From Actinomycetaceae bacterium zg-1166 (GTDB lineage: Bacteria > Actinomycetota > Actinomycetes > Actinomycetales > Actinomycetaceae): a DNA stretch of 64,000 nt. This document shows, in pieces, positions 48,346-57,229 of this stretch. The notes under the pieces are model-generated. The model was not told the origin of the DNA, ran no database searches, and worked only from the letters and a program-made list of their open reading frames with translations. The stretch lies in contig CP064953.1 of NCBI GenBank assembly GCA_015679245.1, positions 930,001 to 994,000 on the forward strand, given 5' to 3'. Numbering within the stretch: position 1 is the first letter of the stretch; each line of letters opens with the position of its first letter. The translations under genes were made by a program, and so were the position numbers.

Positions 48346-49539
48346 ATGCCGCGATACCCTAGTGGGATGGATAATGCTTCTTTCCTCGATGCCGTCTACC
48401 ACGAGGTTTGCCAGGCACTTGACGCCCCCGCTTTCCTCACCGATGAGGATCTGCCTGCTTTCGAGGAATTTCTTCGTCCTGCGCTCTCTCTTCTCGAATC
48501 AGGTAAGCGCACCCGCGCTCTTTTGATTCGTGCAGGCTTCGAGATGGCAAGTAGCTATGATCTCACTCCTGCTGTACGCGCTGGAGCAGCAATGGAACTC
48601 TATCAAGCAAGTGCGCTTATCCACGATGATGTCATCGACGATTCGCCTACTCGTCGAGGAAAACCTGCCGCACACATGAGCCTGGCCGCATCGCACCGTG
48701 ATGGCGGATGGGCTGAACGCGGAGACGATCTCGCCTTTGGCCGAGCCGGGGCAATTGTTCTGGGTGACTTCCTCTACGCCTGCGCCTTTGCGTGCCTCGA
48801 ATCCGCGATTGCCTCTCGATGTATCCAAAGCTCCACTCCCGATTCGCCTAGCTCTTCTTGTGAGCCTTTGATCTCGGGGGACTTTCTTTCTCCTGGAAAG
48901 AATCCTCGTTTGGCTTCCTCTTACCCCGCTTTTCTCCGTTCCCTTTTTATTTCTACGACGAGCGAAGTGGCCTTCGGCCAGTACGTTGATATCCGCGCCG
49001 AGTATGAAGGCTCCTTGCCCGCCAATGAGGCTGTCTCTCGTGCTTTGCGGGTACTCAGCCACAAGACAGTGGGTTATTCGGTAGCGATGCCTCTCCTTCT
49101 GGGAGCCGGTTTGGGCGGTGGAAGCGAGAAACTCCTCGCCCTCCTCGCCCAGTTTGCGCTTCCCTTCGGTGAGGCATTCCAGCTGCGCGACGATATTTTG
49201 GGGATCTTTGGAGATCCGGTGCGTACAGGTAAACCAGCCTGCGGTGATATCACAGAAGGAAAGGAAACTGTACTCCTGTGTCTCACGCGCGAACTCGCAT
49301 ACTCTCAGGACGTCGCATGGATTTCCTCGCTCATCGGGCGTTGCCTTGAGGAAAGCGAGGTGGTACGCGTGCGCACAATCGTCGAAGAGTGTGGGGCGCG
49401 CGCTCGCGTGGAAGAAGAAATTGAGAGCAGAGAAGCTCGCGCCCAGGAACTCACGCAGGAGCTACGCATGTGTGCGCGGGCTACAGGCGTAGATTATCTC
49501 GTGGAGATTGTCACTGCACTTGCAGGTAGGCGAGCCTAG
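48346..49539 (+). CDS. Polyprenyl (geranylgeranyl-type) diphosphate synthase
   Basis: 397 residues. Condenses isopentenyl diphosphate units into a prenyl chain. The first Asp-rich motif DDVID is at 94-98. The second is RDDILGIFGD (about 280), the usual actinobacterial DDxxG form. KRTRALL and the Lys pair of the diphosphate site are present. An unusual Ser/Pro-rich insertion of about 35 residues (about 162-197, CIQSSTPDSPSSSCEP) interrupts the fold between the two motifs. The ATG at 48346 has AGGAA eight bases before it. A second ATG at 48367 follows TACCCTAGTGGG and could be a leaderless start. The Rv2175c homologue next door gives the idsA2-like context. Confidence 0.92.
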   Translation: MPRYPSGMDNASFLDAVYHEVCQALDAPAFLTDEDLPAFEEFLRPALSLLESGKRTRALLIRAGFEMASSYDLTPAVRAGAAMELYQASALIHDDVIDDSPTRRGKPAAHMSLAASHRDGGWAERGDDLAFGRAGAIVLGDFLYACAFACLESAIASRCIQSSTPDSPSSSCEPLISGDFLSPGKNPRLASSYPAFLRSLFISTTSEVAFGQYVDIRAEYEGSLPANEAVSRALRVLSHKTVGYSVAMPLLLGAGLGGGSEKLLALLAQFALPFGEAFQLRDDILGIFGDPVRTGKPACGDITEGKETVLLCLTRELAYSQDVAWISSLIGRCLEESEVVRVRTIVEECGARARVEEEIESREARAQELTQELRMCARATGVDYLVEIVTALAGRRA

Positions 49540-49669
49540 CTTCTCATCCTCATGTCCACATTTTCTCCCTCTCTCCGTATTCTCGACAGTACCTACTGGC
49601 GAGAACGTTCCCCTGGAGGAAAGTTTTGTGGGAGCTGAGCGTCGTAGGTTGTGCTGCTGAATGCTTTCT

Positions 49670-50020
49670 TTAGAAGGCAAGCATCTGCGCAACGCGACGA
49701 ACAGAGTGAATTCTGCCACTTTTCAGGGCTTCAAGGGGACTTTCTCCTAATTCCTCCTCAGTGTTCAGTAACCAGGCGATTGCTTCTGCGTCATTAAAGC
49801 CGGCATCGGCAAGCAGCGTGAGAGTGCCACGCAAGGAATTCAGAGGGGCGATTACTTCTTCTCCTACCAAAAATTCACGGGGAATAAGAAGTGAGCCATT
49901 TTCCTCAAGCTGCGCGGCAGCCAGGCGGTGATCGGCTACGAGCTTGCGCACATCTCGCAGGCGCAGGCCAAGTAGATCAGCAACTTCGGGAATGGACAAC
50001 CAGGTGACATTGTTAGGCAT
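49670..50020 (-). CDS. Rv2175c-family DNA-binding protein
   Basis: 116 residues from the ATG at 50020; a GTG two codons upstream is possible. The N-terminal winged helix-turn-helix (about 5-55: WLSIPEVADLLGLRLRDVRKLVADHRLAA) resembles excisionase/MerR-like DNA-binding folds. The C-terminal part (about 60-116) is the conserved Rv2175c domain (TLTLLADAGFNDAEAIAWLL and SGRIHSVRRVAQ). In mycobacteria Rv2175c is a substrate of the kinase PknL, encoded two genes away there as here. It binds DNA; its target genes are unknown. Confidence 0.9.
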   Translation of the reverse strand: MPNNVTWLSIPEVADLLGLRLRDVRKLVADHRLAAAQLEENGSLLIPREFLVGEEVIAPLNSLRGTLTLLADAGFNDAEAIAWLLNTEEELGESPLEALKSGRIHSVRRVAQMLAF

Positions 50021-50082
50021 CTTCACATGAAAAGAGTATCGATTTTGGAATTGTGTGGAAACATGCCGAAGAAAGCACTATT

Positions 50083-50124
50083 GTCACATCTAGCACAATT
50101 GTCACAACATTATCTTGTGTCACA
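50083..50124 (+). promoter_or_regulatory. Three GTCACA boxes at exact 18-bp spacing
   Basis: GTCACA occurs at 50083-50088, 50101-50106 and 50119-50124, always in the same orientation and 18 bp apart, about 50-90 bp upstream of the TTG start of the LysM gene. GTCACA is the half-site reported for the cell-wall response regulator MtrA of mycobacteria, but the spacing differs from that motif as I know it. Confidence 0.55.
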
Positions 50125-50174
50125 TCTGCAACACCTTGTCTGGGTGTGCCAAGAAACGTCTCTGGAGGTTTTCC

Positions 50175-51434
50175 TTGAAGCAGTCACGCGCAATCCGCAC
50201 CTCAAGTGCTGTTATTGCTGCCACCACGGCCATCGGCGCCCTCGCCCCCGCAACCCATGCAGCGGCAAACACCCCCACACCAGAAGGACTCACCCCCTCT
50301 CTTGAAGCTGGTAAAGCCACCACGCCGAAAGCAACGACGATGACGTATCGCGTGGGACACGGCGATACTCTGGCACAGATCGCTTCTCGCACCCGCACGA
50401 GCATCGAAGCAATCACAGCAGCCAATAAGCTAGCCAGTTCATCTATTCAGGCCGGACAGCAGCTCACTATTCCTGTCGTCGCCAAGGTAAGCACTATCGA
50501 ATGTACAGTCGTAGCTGGAGATACGCTCTGGTCTATCGCCCAGCGCTATGGCTCCTCCATCTCCGCAATCGCCCAGGCCAACGGGATCGCCAACCCCAAC
50601 CTCATCTATGTGGGACAAAAACTCACAATCCCTTCAGATACCAGCACCGCCTCTGCTCCAGCCACGACGAGTGCCCCGGCCACCACCTCCACCCCGGCAC
50701 GTACCTCCGCTCCGGCTACCTCCACAGTTTCCTCCTCCACCTACACTGTGGTGCGCGGAGATACCCTCTCGGCGATTGCCCGAAAGTTCTCCACTACTGT
50801 GGACGCTCTAGCCAGCACCAATGGGATCTCTAACCCAAACCGGATCTACCCCGGCCAAGTACTTCAGATTGCAAGTAGCGCAACCTCGGCGCACTCTTCC
50901 TCATCTTCGTCCACAGCGTCAACCACTTCCTCGGCTTCTTCGTCGACGAAACTTGTGCCAAATACCTTCCTCGGCTACGTCTACGACGATGCTACAAACG
51001 CCGCAGCCAACCACAACAAGGCCGCGCTCAATGCTTCTTCCGTGCCCTCACGCGCACAGATGCAGGCGATGGTTCGTCAGGTAGCAACACAGATGGGAGT
51101 GGATCCCAGCCTCGCCCTCGCTCACGCTTATGTCGAATCTGGCTTCGATGCACGCTCCGTCTCCCCTGCCAACGCGGTAGGTGTCATGCAGGTGATTCCT
51201 TCCTCTGGTGAGTGGGCCTCACGCATGGTGGGGCGTGACCTCAACCTTCTCGACCCCTACGACAACGTCGTAGCTGGTGTCGCAATTATCCGCTGGCTTC
51301 AGCGCAATGCTGATTCGATGGATCAGGGTATCGCCGGTTACTACCAAGGGCTTGGGGGCGTTCGTCGTAACGGAATGAAGCCCGATACGGTTTCCTACGT
51401 GGCGAAAATTCATGCGGCAATGAATGCCTTCTAA
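50175..51434 (+). CDS. Secreted LysM and lytic-transglycosylase (SLT) protein
   Basis: About 419 residues from a TTG start at 50175, chosen because CTGGAGG lies 9 bases upstream and a signal peptide follows (residues 1-31, ending THAA). Three LysM domains at about 58-102, 108-153 and 189-233 bind peptidoglycan. They are separated by Thr/Ser/Ala/Pro linkers. The C-terminal SLT domain (about 293-419) has the catalytic Glu at about 321 in HAYVESGFD and the GVMQVIP and AGYYQG motifs, and should cleave glycan strands. It sits directly before the PASTA kinase gene, suggesting a joint role in wall remodelling. In mycobacteria this place has no LysM gene. Confidence 0.92.
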   Translation: MKQSRAIRTSSAVIAATTAIGALAPATHAAANTPTPEGLTPSLEAGKATTPKATTMTYRVGHGDTLAQIASRTRTSIEAITAANKLASSSIQAGQQLTIPVVAKVSTIECTVVAGDTLWSIAQRYGSSISAIAQANGIANPNLIYVGQKLTIPSDTSTASAPATTSAPATTSTPARTSAPATSTVSSSTYTVVRGDTLSAIARKFSTTVDALASTNGISNPNRIYPGQVLQIASSATSAHSSSSSSTASTTSSASSSTKLVPNTFLGYVYDDATNAAANHNKAALNASSVPSRAQMQAMVRQVATQMGVDPSLALAHAYVESGFDARSVSPANAVGVMQVIPSSGEWASRMVGRDLNLLDPYDNVVAGVAIIRWLQRNADSMDQGIAGYYQGLGGVRRNGMKPDTVSYVAKIHAAMNAF

Positions 51435-51509
51435 ACGTAAACGTACTGCCGTAATCCCCAAAGGAACCGGGCAGCTTGTGTGAAAGTTGTGGGAGGTTTC
51501 CGCGATCTT

Positions 51510-51545
51510 GGGTGCGGCGGGGTTCAACTGAGCCCCGCCGCACCC
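51510..51545 (+). terminator. Terminator after the LysM gene
   Basis: Perfect 13-bp arms GGGTGCGGCGGGG (51510-51522) and CCCCGCCGCACCC (51533-51545) with a 10-nt loop. No U-run follows. Confidence 0.75.
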
Positions 51546-51556
51546 ATTCCTCCATA

Positions 51557-51660
51557 TTCGAGGGAAAGCGCACTATGTCGAGGCAAGGCGGGTTATATTC
51601 GGGACGAAGTGGGCTATATTCAGGACAAGGCGAGCCATAATCGGGGCAAAGTAAACTCAG
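51557..51660. repeat. Five tandem units of 21 bp upstream of pknL
   Basis: Contiguous units begin TTCGAGGGAAAGCGC (51557), GTCGAGGCAAGGCGG (51577), TTCGGGACGAAGTGG (51598), TTCAGGACAAGGCGA (51619) and ATCGGGGCAAAGTAA (51640), mostly ending in TATA or CATA. A sixth, separated copy lies near 51697-51720. They fall between the LysM terminator and the kinase start. Confidence 0.8.
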
Positions 51661-51801
51661 CTCACCCTTTCCTCGTCGAAGCTCACCATTGCCTATGTTC
51701 AAGGTGAGGCGAGAGCGTATATTTCTCATGTATTTGGTATGCCTCACGGCACTAGGCGAGCCGGGGCGGTTCGGAGAGAACGAGGCAGGTAGGCTGAGAA
51801 C

Positions 51802-54009
51802 GTGGTGCATTCAGATCCTCTGGTCGGAACGGTTGTCGATCACCGATACGTCATCAGCGCTCTGCTCGGGCGCGGTGGGATGGCAACCGTGTACCTCGCG
51901 CGCGACATGCGCCTCGAACGCGAGGTAGCACTCAAACTCATGCATCCGCATCTGGCCACCTCCCCAAATTTCGTTGAACGCTTCAATAAAGAGGCCAGAG
52001 CTGCAGCTAAACTCTCCAACCCTCATGTGGTGGCCGTCTACGACCAAGGTATCTGGGAAACTCCCTACGGCTCACAGGCATACCTCATACTTGAGTACGT
52101 ACCAGGCCCCGATACACGCACAGAACTCTCGCGCTTGGGCAGTTTCACCATAGGTGCTTCCCTTCATATCGCCGAGCAAACCTTGGGCGCTCTCGCAGCT
52201 GCTCACCGAGCCGGACTCGTCCACCGCGACGTTAAGCCCGAAAATATCATGCTCACCGAAGCACTCAACCCCACGTCGATTTTCACTACACACCCAATCC
52301 ACGCCAAGGTAGCCGATTTCGGCCTCGCACGAGCGATCTCTGCCACAGCCACATTCTCCTCTACAATGGGAACCGTGGCCTACATGGCTCCTGAAGCCGT
52401 GAGTCAAGGACGAGTGGAAGCCCCAGCCGACATCTACGCCGTAGGGATCATGCTCTACGAATTCCTCACTGGCGCGCGCCCCTTCGAAGCTGAAACCCCC
52501 ATCGCTACAGCCTACCAGCACGTCAATTCCCCTATGCCACGCATCGCTGACGAGGAAGAGTGGTTCCCACCGGCCCTCGATTCACTCATTGGCCTCCTTA
52601 CCGCGAAAGATCCGCGTATCCGACCCGCCGACGGTTCCCAAGCCCTTGAGGCTCTGAGCGCAGTCCGCTCAACGATTGATGACGACGTGGCTATCCGCCG
52701 TATTCCAGTGATTCCAGCGCCTCCTGGCACACACACATTGCACAATTCGCAGATGAGTGCGGATCATGACGTACACGAGGCACGTGAAGCAACCCTCGCC
52801 GAGCCAATATCGCTTAGGGAAACTGATAGAGCGGCTGATGCTACTGGAGCTGCGCCCACCGCCCCGCTTCCTCTCACCTCCTCGTTTACTCCAGGCTCAG
52901 CTTCCACTTTCACCGCTCCCCTGACACCTCAGACAGATCTTGCGCCAACCTCGCCAAGTACAACCGACGATAAGTTCACACACACCGAGCCACTCACACT
53001 TGCCTCAGCAGACTTACCCGAAGCGAGCGTAGGCTCCCGAGCACGCCTGATCCGTGATTCGCGCAAGCGAAACAGCCCCAAAGATCAACCCGCACGCCAA
53101 AGTGCTCAGCTTCGACGTAGAGTTTACGCCCGTAAGCATCGCATTCTTCCCTTCCTCCTCCTTTTCCTCGCCTTCACTGCCATCGCCACCGGCACATGGT
53201 ATTTTTTTGCCGGCCCAGGTCAACGTGTCGACGTGCCGATAGTTGCCGGTGCCTCAGAAGAGCAGGCTGAGAAAACTCTTCGCAATCATGGCTTCACAGT
53301 GACACGACAGGAAGCCTATTCCGACGATGTCGCCACAGGTCTTGTTATTTCCTCAGATCCTGAAGGCGGTGAGAAGATACACCCTGATACTCCGGTGACA
53401 ATCACCGTGTCACTAGGAGTAGAGCAGGTAAGCGTGCCGAATATCATCGGACAAGATGAGGAGAGCGCCCGGAGCGCAGTACAGATAGCACGTCTAGGTT
53501 GGGCACGTGAGGAAGCCTACTCAGAGACAGTTCCAGCAGGCTCGGTGATCTCACAAAACCTCGAAGCAGGTACACAGGTGGATCACGATTCTCTTCTCAC
53601 TGCCACGATTTCCAAAGGGCGCGAACCAATCGCCGTCCCCACCGTTACCGGCAGCACAAAAGAAGAAGCTACCGCCGCCATCGAGAAGGCGGGATTGGGG
53701 GCAGGAGTGAGTGAAGAGTTTTCCGACACTGTCGCCGCAGGCACTGTTATCTCTCAGAGTCCAGAAAATGGAACTCTCTATCGCGGCGACACTGTGAATA
53801 TCGTCGTCTCCAAGGGGCCTGAACTTGTCGAAGTCCCTTCCGTAATTGCACTCTCCCAACAGGCCGCAACCTCTCGCCTCGAAGGCAAAGGCTTTACCGT
53901 GAAAGTGAACAATGCGCTACCGAGCGTGCTGGGTATCGTTTATTCACAAAGTCCCAAAGCTGGAACAATGGCGCCGAAAGGTTCAACCATCACTATCACC
54001 ACCGTGTAG
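51802..54009 (+). CDS. pknL: PASTA-domain Ser/Thr protein kinase (PknL-like)
   Basis: 735 residues starting at GTG. The kinase domain (about 15-285) has the Gly loop GRGGMATVY, ATP-binding Lys45, the catalytic loop HRDVKPEN (Asp143) and DFG (Asp172). A Thr/Ser/Pro-rich juxtamembrane region follows. One transmembrane helix (about 450-470) leads to four extracellular PASTA domains (about 475-735, each with the VPxxxG...A...L...G pattern), which sense muropeptides or lipid II. It signals wall status to cytoplasmic substrates; the nearby Rv2175c homologue is a likely one. Context lysM-pknL-aroG matches Rv2175c-pknL-aroG. Confidence 0.95.
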   Translation: MVHSDPLVGTVVDHRYVISALLGRGGMATVYLARDMRLEREVALKLMHPHLATSPNFVERFNKEARAAAKLSNPHVVAVYDQGIWETPYGSQAYLILEYVPGPDTRTELSRLGSFTIGASLHIAEQTLGALAAAHRAGLVHRDVKPENIMLTEALNPTSIFTTHPIHAKVADFGLARAISATATFSSTMGTVAYMAPEAVSQGRVEAPADIYAVGIMLYEFLTGARPFEAETPIATAYQHVNSPMPRIADEEEWFPPALDSLIGLLTAKDPRIRPADGSQALEALSAVRSTIDDDVAIRRIPVIPAPPGTHTLHNSQMSADHDVHEAREATLAEPISLRETDRAADATGAAPTAPLPLTSSFTPGSASTFTAPLTPQTDLAPTSPSTTDDKFTHTEPLTLASADLPEASVGSRARLIRDSRKRNSPKDQPARQSAQLRRRVYARKHRILPFLLLFLAFTAIATGTWYFFAGPGQRVDVPIVAGASEEQAEKTLRNHGFTVTRQEAYSDDVATGLVISSDPEGGEKIHPDTPVTITVSLGVEQVSVPNIIGQDEESARSAVQIARLGWAREEAYSETVPAGSVISQNLEAGTQVDHDSLLTATISKGREPIAVPTVTGSTKEEATAAIEKAGLGAGVSEEFSDTVAAGTVISQSPENGTLYRGDTVNIVVSKGPELVEVPSVIALSQQAATSRLEGKGFTVKVNNALPSVLGIVYSQSPKAGTMAPKGSTITITTV

Positions 54010-54061
54010 TAAGGCAAGGCCGTAGGCGTAGATTCTAGTATGAGGAATCCGCGCCTACCCT

Positions 54062-55498
54062 CTACGCCAGGTGCTGTTGAAGCTCCTCAGCCACAAGAAA
54101 GGCCATCTCCAAGGACTGCTGGTGGTTCAGGCGTGGATCCACAAGAGTCATGTAACGTTCGCCAAGAGTATCCTCGACGATCTCCTCAGATCCACCAAGC
54201 ACTTCGGTGACATCGTCGCCAGTGAGTTCAATATGGATACCTGCCGGGTAGGTACCTGCCTCACGGTGAACAGCAAAAAAGCCACGGATCTCAGCGAGGA
54301 TATCTTCGAGGCGGCGGGTTTTAAGCCCGTTGGAAGCAGTGATCGTGTTGCCGTGCATAGGATCCGTAACCCAGGTGACGGGGCGTCCATCCGCTTTGAC
54401 TGCCTCAACGAGAGTCGGGAGTACTTCACATACGCGGGAAGCCCCCATGCGTGCGATGAGTGTGAGGCGTCCAGGTTCCCCCATCGGATTGAGCTTATCT
54501 ATGAGAGCACGTACCTCCTGGGCAGTGGTGGTAGGGCCAAGTTTGACGCCGATAGGGTTACGAACGTGAGAGAGCATCTCCACGTGCGCCCCGTCAAGTT
54601 CACGCGTGCGTTCACCGATCCACAGAAGGTGCGCCGACGTATTGTAGGGGGTGCCTGTGCGTGAATCGATGCGCGTCATTGCCTCCTCATAGGGAAGAAT
54701 AAGAGCTTCGTGCGAGGAGTAAAAATCAACAGTTCGGAAGGATTCATCCGAGACACCGGCAGCTTTCATGAAGCGCATTGCGCGGTCGATTTGCCCAGCA
54801 AGAGCCTCATAACGCGCGTAAGCGGGGTTTGCCATGAAGCCCTTGTTCCACTCGTGTACCTTCGTGAGGTCAGCGAAACCACCTGTGGTGAAGGCGCGAA
54901 TAAGGTTAAGGGTTGAGGCTGAATGCTGGTAGGCCTCGACGAGGCGGCGGGGATCGGGAGTGCGCGCTTCCTCAGTGAATTCGTGTCCATTAACTGCATC
55001 TCCCATATAGGAGGTGAGTGTGGTTCCACCGTAAGTTTCGGTGGCACTTGAGCGTGGCTTGGCGAATTGTCCGGCCATACGCCCAATCTTCACTACAGGA
55101 ACTGAAGCTCCGTAAGTGAGTACCACTGCCATCTGAAGCACAGTGCGCACACGGGCACGGATCCTATCGGCACGGCAATCTGCGAAAGTTTCCGCGCAGT
55201 CCCCGCCCATAAGAACGAAGGCTTCCCCGCGTCCAGCTGCTGCCATCTTTTCTTTGAGCTGATCGGATTCACCAGCAAAGACGAGAGGCGGAAGCGTGGA
55301 GAGATAGGAAAGTGTAGCCTCAAGTTCTTCGGTGTTGGGCCAAGCTGGCTGATGCTTGGCTGGCTTATCGCGCCATGCGAGAATCCGAGCGAGAGTTTCC
55401 TGATCTGCATCCTCAAACATGTGGCCGATTCTAGTGGTTTTGCTGCCATGCGGGGCTGATATGTCCATCTCCTTAGATCTCTCACGTTTTACAGACAT
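54062..55498 (-). CDS. aroG: Class II 3-deoxy-7-phosphoheptulonate synthase
   Basis: 478 residues, class II (plant-like) DAHP synthase that condenses phosphoenolpyruvate and erythrose-4-phosphate to start the shikimate pathway. Motifs: VLMGGDCAETF with the metal Cys, GRMAGQFAKPRSS, FYSSHEALILPYEEAMTR, LWIGERTR, NPIGVKLGP and WVTDPMHGNT. The N-terminal 15 residues (KRERSKEMDISAPHG) are basic and probably disordered. It converges on pknL. No chorismate mutase is adjacent. Confidence 0.96.
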   Translation of the reverse strand: MSVKRERSKEMDISAPHGSKTTRIGHMFEDADQETLARILAWRDKPAKHQPAWPNTEELEATLSYLSTLPPLVFAGESDQLKEKMAAAGRGEAFVLMGGDCAETFADCRADRIRARVRTVLQMAVVLTYGASVPVVKIGRMAGQFAKPRSSATETYGGTTLTSYMGDAVNGHEFTEEARTPDPRRLVEAYQHSASTLNLIRAFTTGGFADLTKVHEWNKGFMANPAYARYEALAGQIDRAMRFMKAAGVSDESFRTVDFYSSHEALILPYEEAMTRIDSRTGTPYNTSAHLLWIGERTRELDGAHVEMLSHVRNPIGVKLGPTTTAQEVRALIDKLNPMGEPGRLTLIARMGASRVCEVLPTLVEAVKADGRPVTWVTDPMHGNTITASNGLKTRRLEDILAEIRGFFAVHREAGTYPAGIHIELTGDDVTEVLGGSEEIVEDTLGERYMTLVDPRLNHQQSLEMAFLVAEELQQHLA

Positions 55499-55571
55499 GT
55501 GGAGTTTGTTTTCCCCTTACAAGCTATCTGTCTACTCCCGATACGGAAGATCCACCTGCGCAGATAAATAC

Positions 55572-55601
55572 GAAGGCCACCGGTAGCTTCCGGCGGCCTT
55601 C
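55572..55601 (-). terminator. Terminator after secG
   Basis: GAAGGCCACCGG (55572-55583) pairs with CCGGCGGCCTTC (55590-55601), 11 of 12 positions, 35 bp past the secG stop codon on the minus strand. Confidence 0.7.
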
Positions 55602-55636
55602 AATAAGGGAGGTGGCTAAGGGTCACGACTGGGCGG

Positions 55637-55882
55637 TTAAGCGCCAAATTTGACCACAAGGCCAATGAGGATCACCACGGTAACCCAGGTGATCGCCACA
55701 GCCACGGTAATACGGTTGAGGTTGCGTGCAGCAACACCGGAGGAGCGCATTGAGGTGGAAATGCCACCACCGAACATATCCGAGATACCGCCACCACGCC
55801 CCTTGTGAAGAAGAATCGAGAGGATAAGGAGCAGGCTCGTCATAACGAGAAGCACCTCACAGATAACCAGCAAAACTCCCAC
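55637..55882 (-). CDS. secG: Preprotein translocase subunit SecG
   Basis: 81 residues with two transmembrane helices (about 3-25 and 58-78) and the conserved loop HKGRGGGISDMFGGG between them. It is part of the SecYEG channel. In most actinobacteria secG follows tpiA closely; here it does so in order, but with a 570-bp gap. Confidence 0.95.
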   Translation of the reverse strand: MGVLLVICEVLLVMTSLLLILSILLHKGRGGGISDMFGGGISTSMRSSGVAARNLNRITVAVAITWVTVVILIGLVVKFGA

Positions 55883-56452
55883 GATATCCCTTCCTCTGTT
55901 CGCGGCTTAGGCTGTGCGCCAGAATGATCCGGCACACTCAAAGAACAATCCGAAAATATTCACCCCTGCGAAAGCAGGAAGTTTTCGGCGACCTCCCCTA
56001 TCTTAGCGGCAAGCGCCCGCCCCTGCACCTCTCCACACGCCTCACCTTGCGCGCCTGATTCTGTGGGCTTGATTCTGCACGCCTCACCACAACGTCCACT
56101 CCTACAGTGGGTTCGCCTTACGTCTCTATATGTCTCCAGTACACCCGTACGTCTCCAGCACACCTGTACCCGCAGCGCAGTCTCCTCCACCACGGGGCGT
56201 ATGGATAGTATGTCTCCGCGCGCATCCGTATCCAAGGAATTGCGTATCCCCCGCATGTCTACCCCCGTATATCGCTTTTATCAGGGTTTTTGACGTCTCT
56301 CATATCTCTGACATCTCCTACCTCTAATAATTCTTGTGAGGATACGCAACTGGGGGTGCCCCGCATTGGACACCCCCAGCGTCATGGCGTCACGAGTAGT
56401 TATTACCCAGCGCTAACTTTTCGGCACTAACTCTCGCGGTAGCCTTCACATG
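55883..56452. other. Long spacer between tpiA and secG with short repeats
   Basis: 570 bp without a gene. It contains CACGCCTCACC- and GATTCTG-type repeated words (56035-56095), a 19-bp tandem TCTCCAGTACACCCGTACG / TCTCCAGCACACCTGTACC (56134-56171) and the tpiA terminator. The secG promoter must be here if tpiA transcripts stop at 56350. ACAGAGGAAGGGATATC is the secG RBS region. Confidence 0.6.
56350..56379 (-). terminator. Terminator after tpiA
   Basis: CTGGGGGTG (56350-56358) and CACCCCCAG (56371-56379) form a perfect 9-bp stem, about 75 bp past the tpiA stop codon. Confidence 0.7.
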
Positions 56453-57229
56453 TCACTTGGTGAACGTGACGATCTTCGTGAACTCATCAGCCTTAAGACT
56501 CGCTCCACCCACGAGCGCCCCATCAACATCAGGCTTAGCCATAATGTCGCGCACGTTCGAGGATTTTACAGAGCCACCGTACTGGATACGTACAGCCTCA
56601 GCTGCACCCTCGTCGTAGAGTTCAGCGATACGTCCACGAATCGCACCACACACTTCCTGAGCGTCTTCGGGAGTGGCTACTTCGCCGGTACCAATGGCCC
56701 AGATTGGCTCATAGGCAATTACGGACTTTGCCACTTCTTCGCCGGAGAGCCCAGCAAGCATAGCGTCGATCTGGGCAAGGACGAAGGAGACATGCTCGCC
56801 TGCCTTGCGTACCTCAAGAGCTTCGCCACAGCACATGATCGGGGTAAGGCCTGCATCTAGTGCCTTCTTTGCCTTCCTACCCACGAGTTCGTTCGTCTCG
56901 CCATGGTATTCGCGGCGCTCAGAGTGCCCCACCACCACATAGGAGCAGCCCAGCTTGGTGAGCATCGAGGTGGACACTTCGCCCGTGTAGGCACCTTCGT
57001 CGTGTGTGGAGACATCCTGAGCACCGTAGCGGATCTTCAGATTATCTCCCTCGATGAGGGTCTGCACAGTGCGGATATCTGTGAAGGGCGGTACCACCAC
57101 AACTTCCACGGCTTCGTAATCGTGCTCGACATCGGTGAGATTCCAGGCTAGGGACTGAACGAGATGTGCAGCCTCAAGGTGATCGAGGTTCATCTTCCAG
57201 TTGCCAGCCATAATCGGTGTGCGTGTCAT
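56453..57229 (-). CDS. tpiA: Triosephosphate isomerase
   Basis: 258 residues. Interconverts dihydroxyacetone phosphate and glyceraldehyde-3-phosphate. Catalytic residues: Asn10 and Lys12 (AGNWKMN), His102 (VVGHSERR) and Glu174 ([12 protein letters not shown]). The phosphate-binding IQYGGSVK is near the C-terminus. Its ATG overlaps the pgk stop (TGATG), so it is translationally coupled to pgk. Last gene of gap-pgk-tpiA before the terminator. Confidence 0.98.
   Translation of the reverse strand: MTRTPIMAGNWKMNLDHLEAAHLVQSLAWNLTDVEHDYEAVEVVVVPPFTDIRTVQTLIEGDNLKIRYGAQDVSTHDEGAYTGEVSTSMLTKLGCSYVVVGHSERREYHGETNELVGRKAKKALDAGLTPIMCCGEALEVRKAGEHVSFVLAQIDAMLAGLSGEEVAKSVIAYEPIWAIGTGEVATPEDAQEVCGAIRGRIAELYDEGAAEAVRIQYGGSVKSSNVRDIMAKPDVDGALVGGASLKADEFTKIVTFTK

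Noticed and set aside
50027-50174. ydaO-type c-di-AMP riboswitch before the LysM gene
   Set aside because: Such riboswitches often precede actinobacterial wall hydrolase genes, but this gap is only 148 bp, too short, and lacks the conserved core.
51557-51660. CRISPR array
   Set aside because: Units are contiguous and similar throughout, with no unique spacers, and no cas gene is present. The same holds for 27931-28022.
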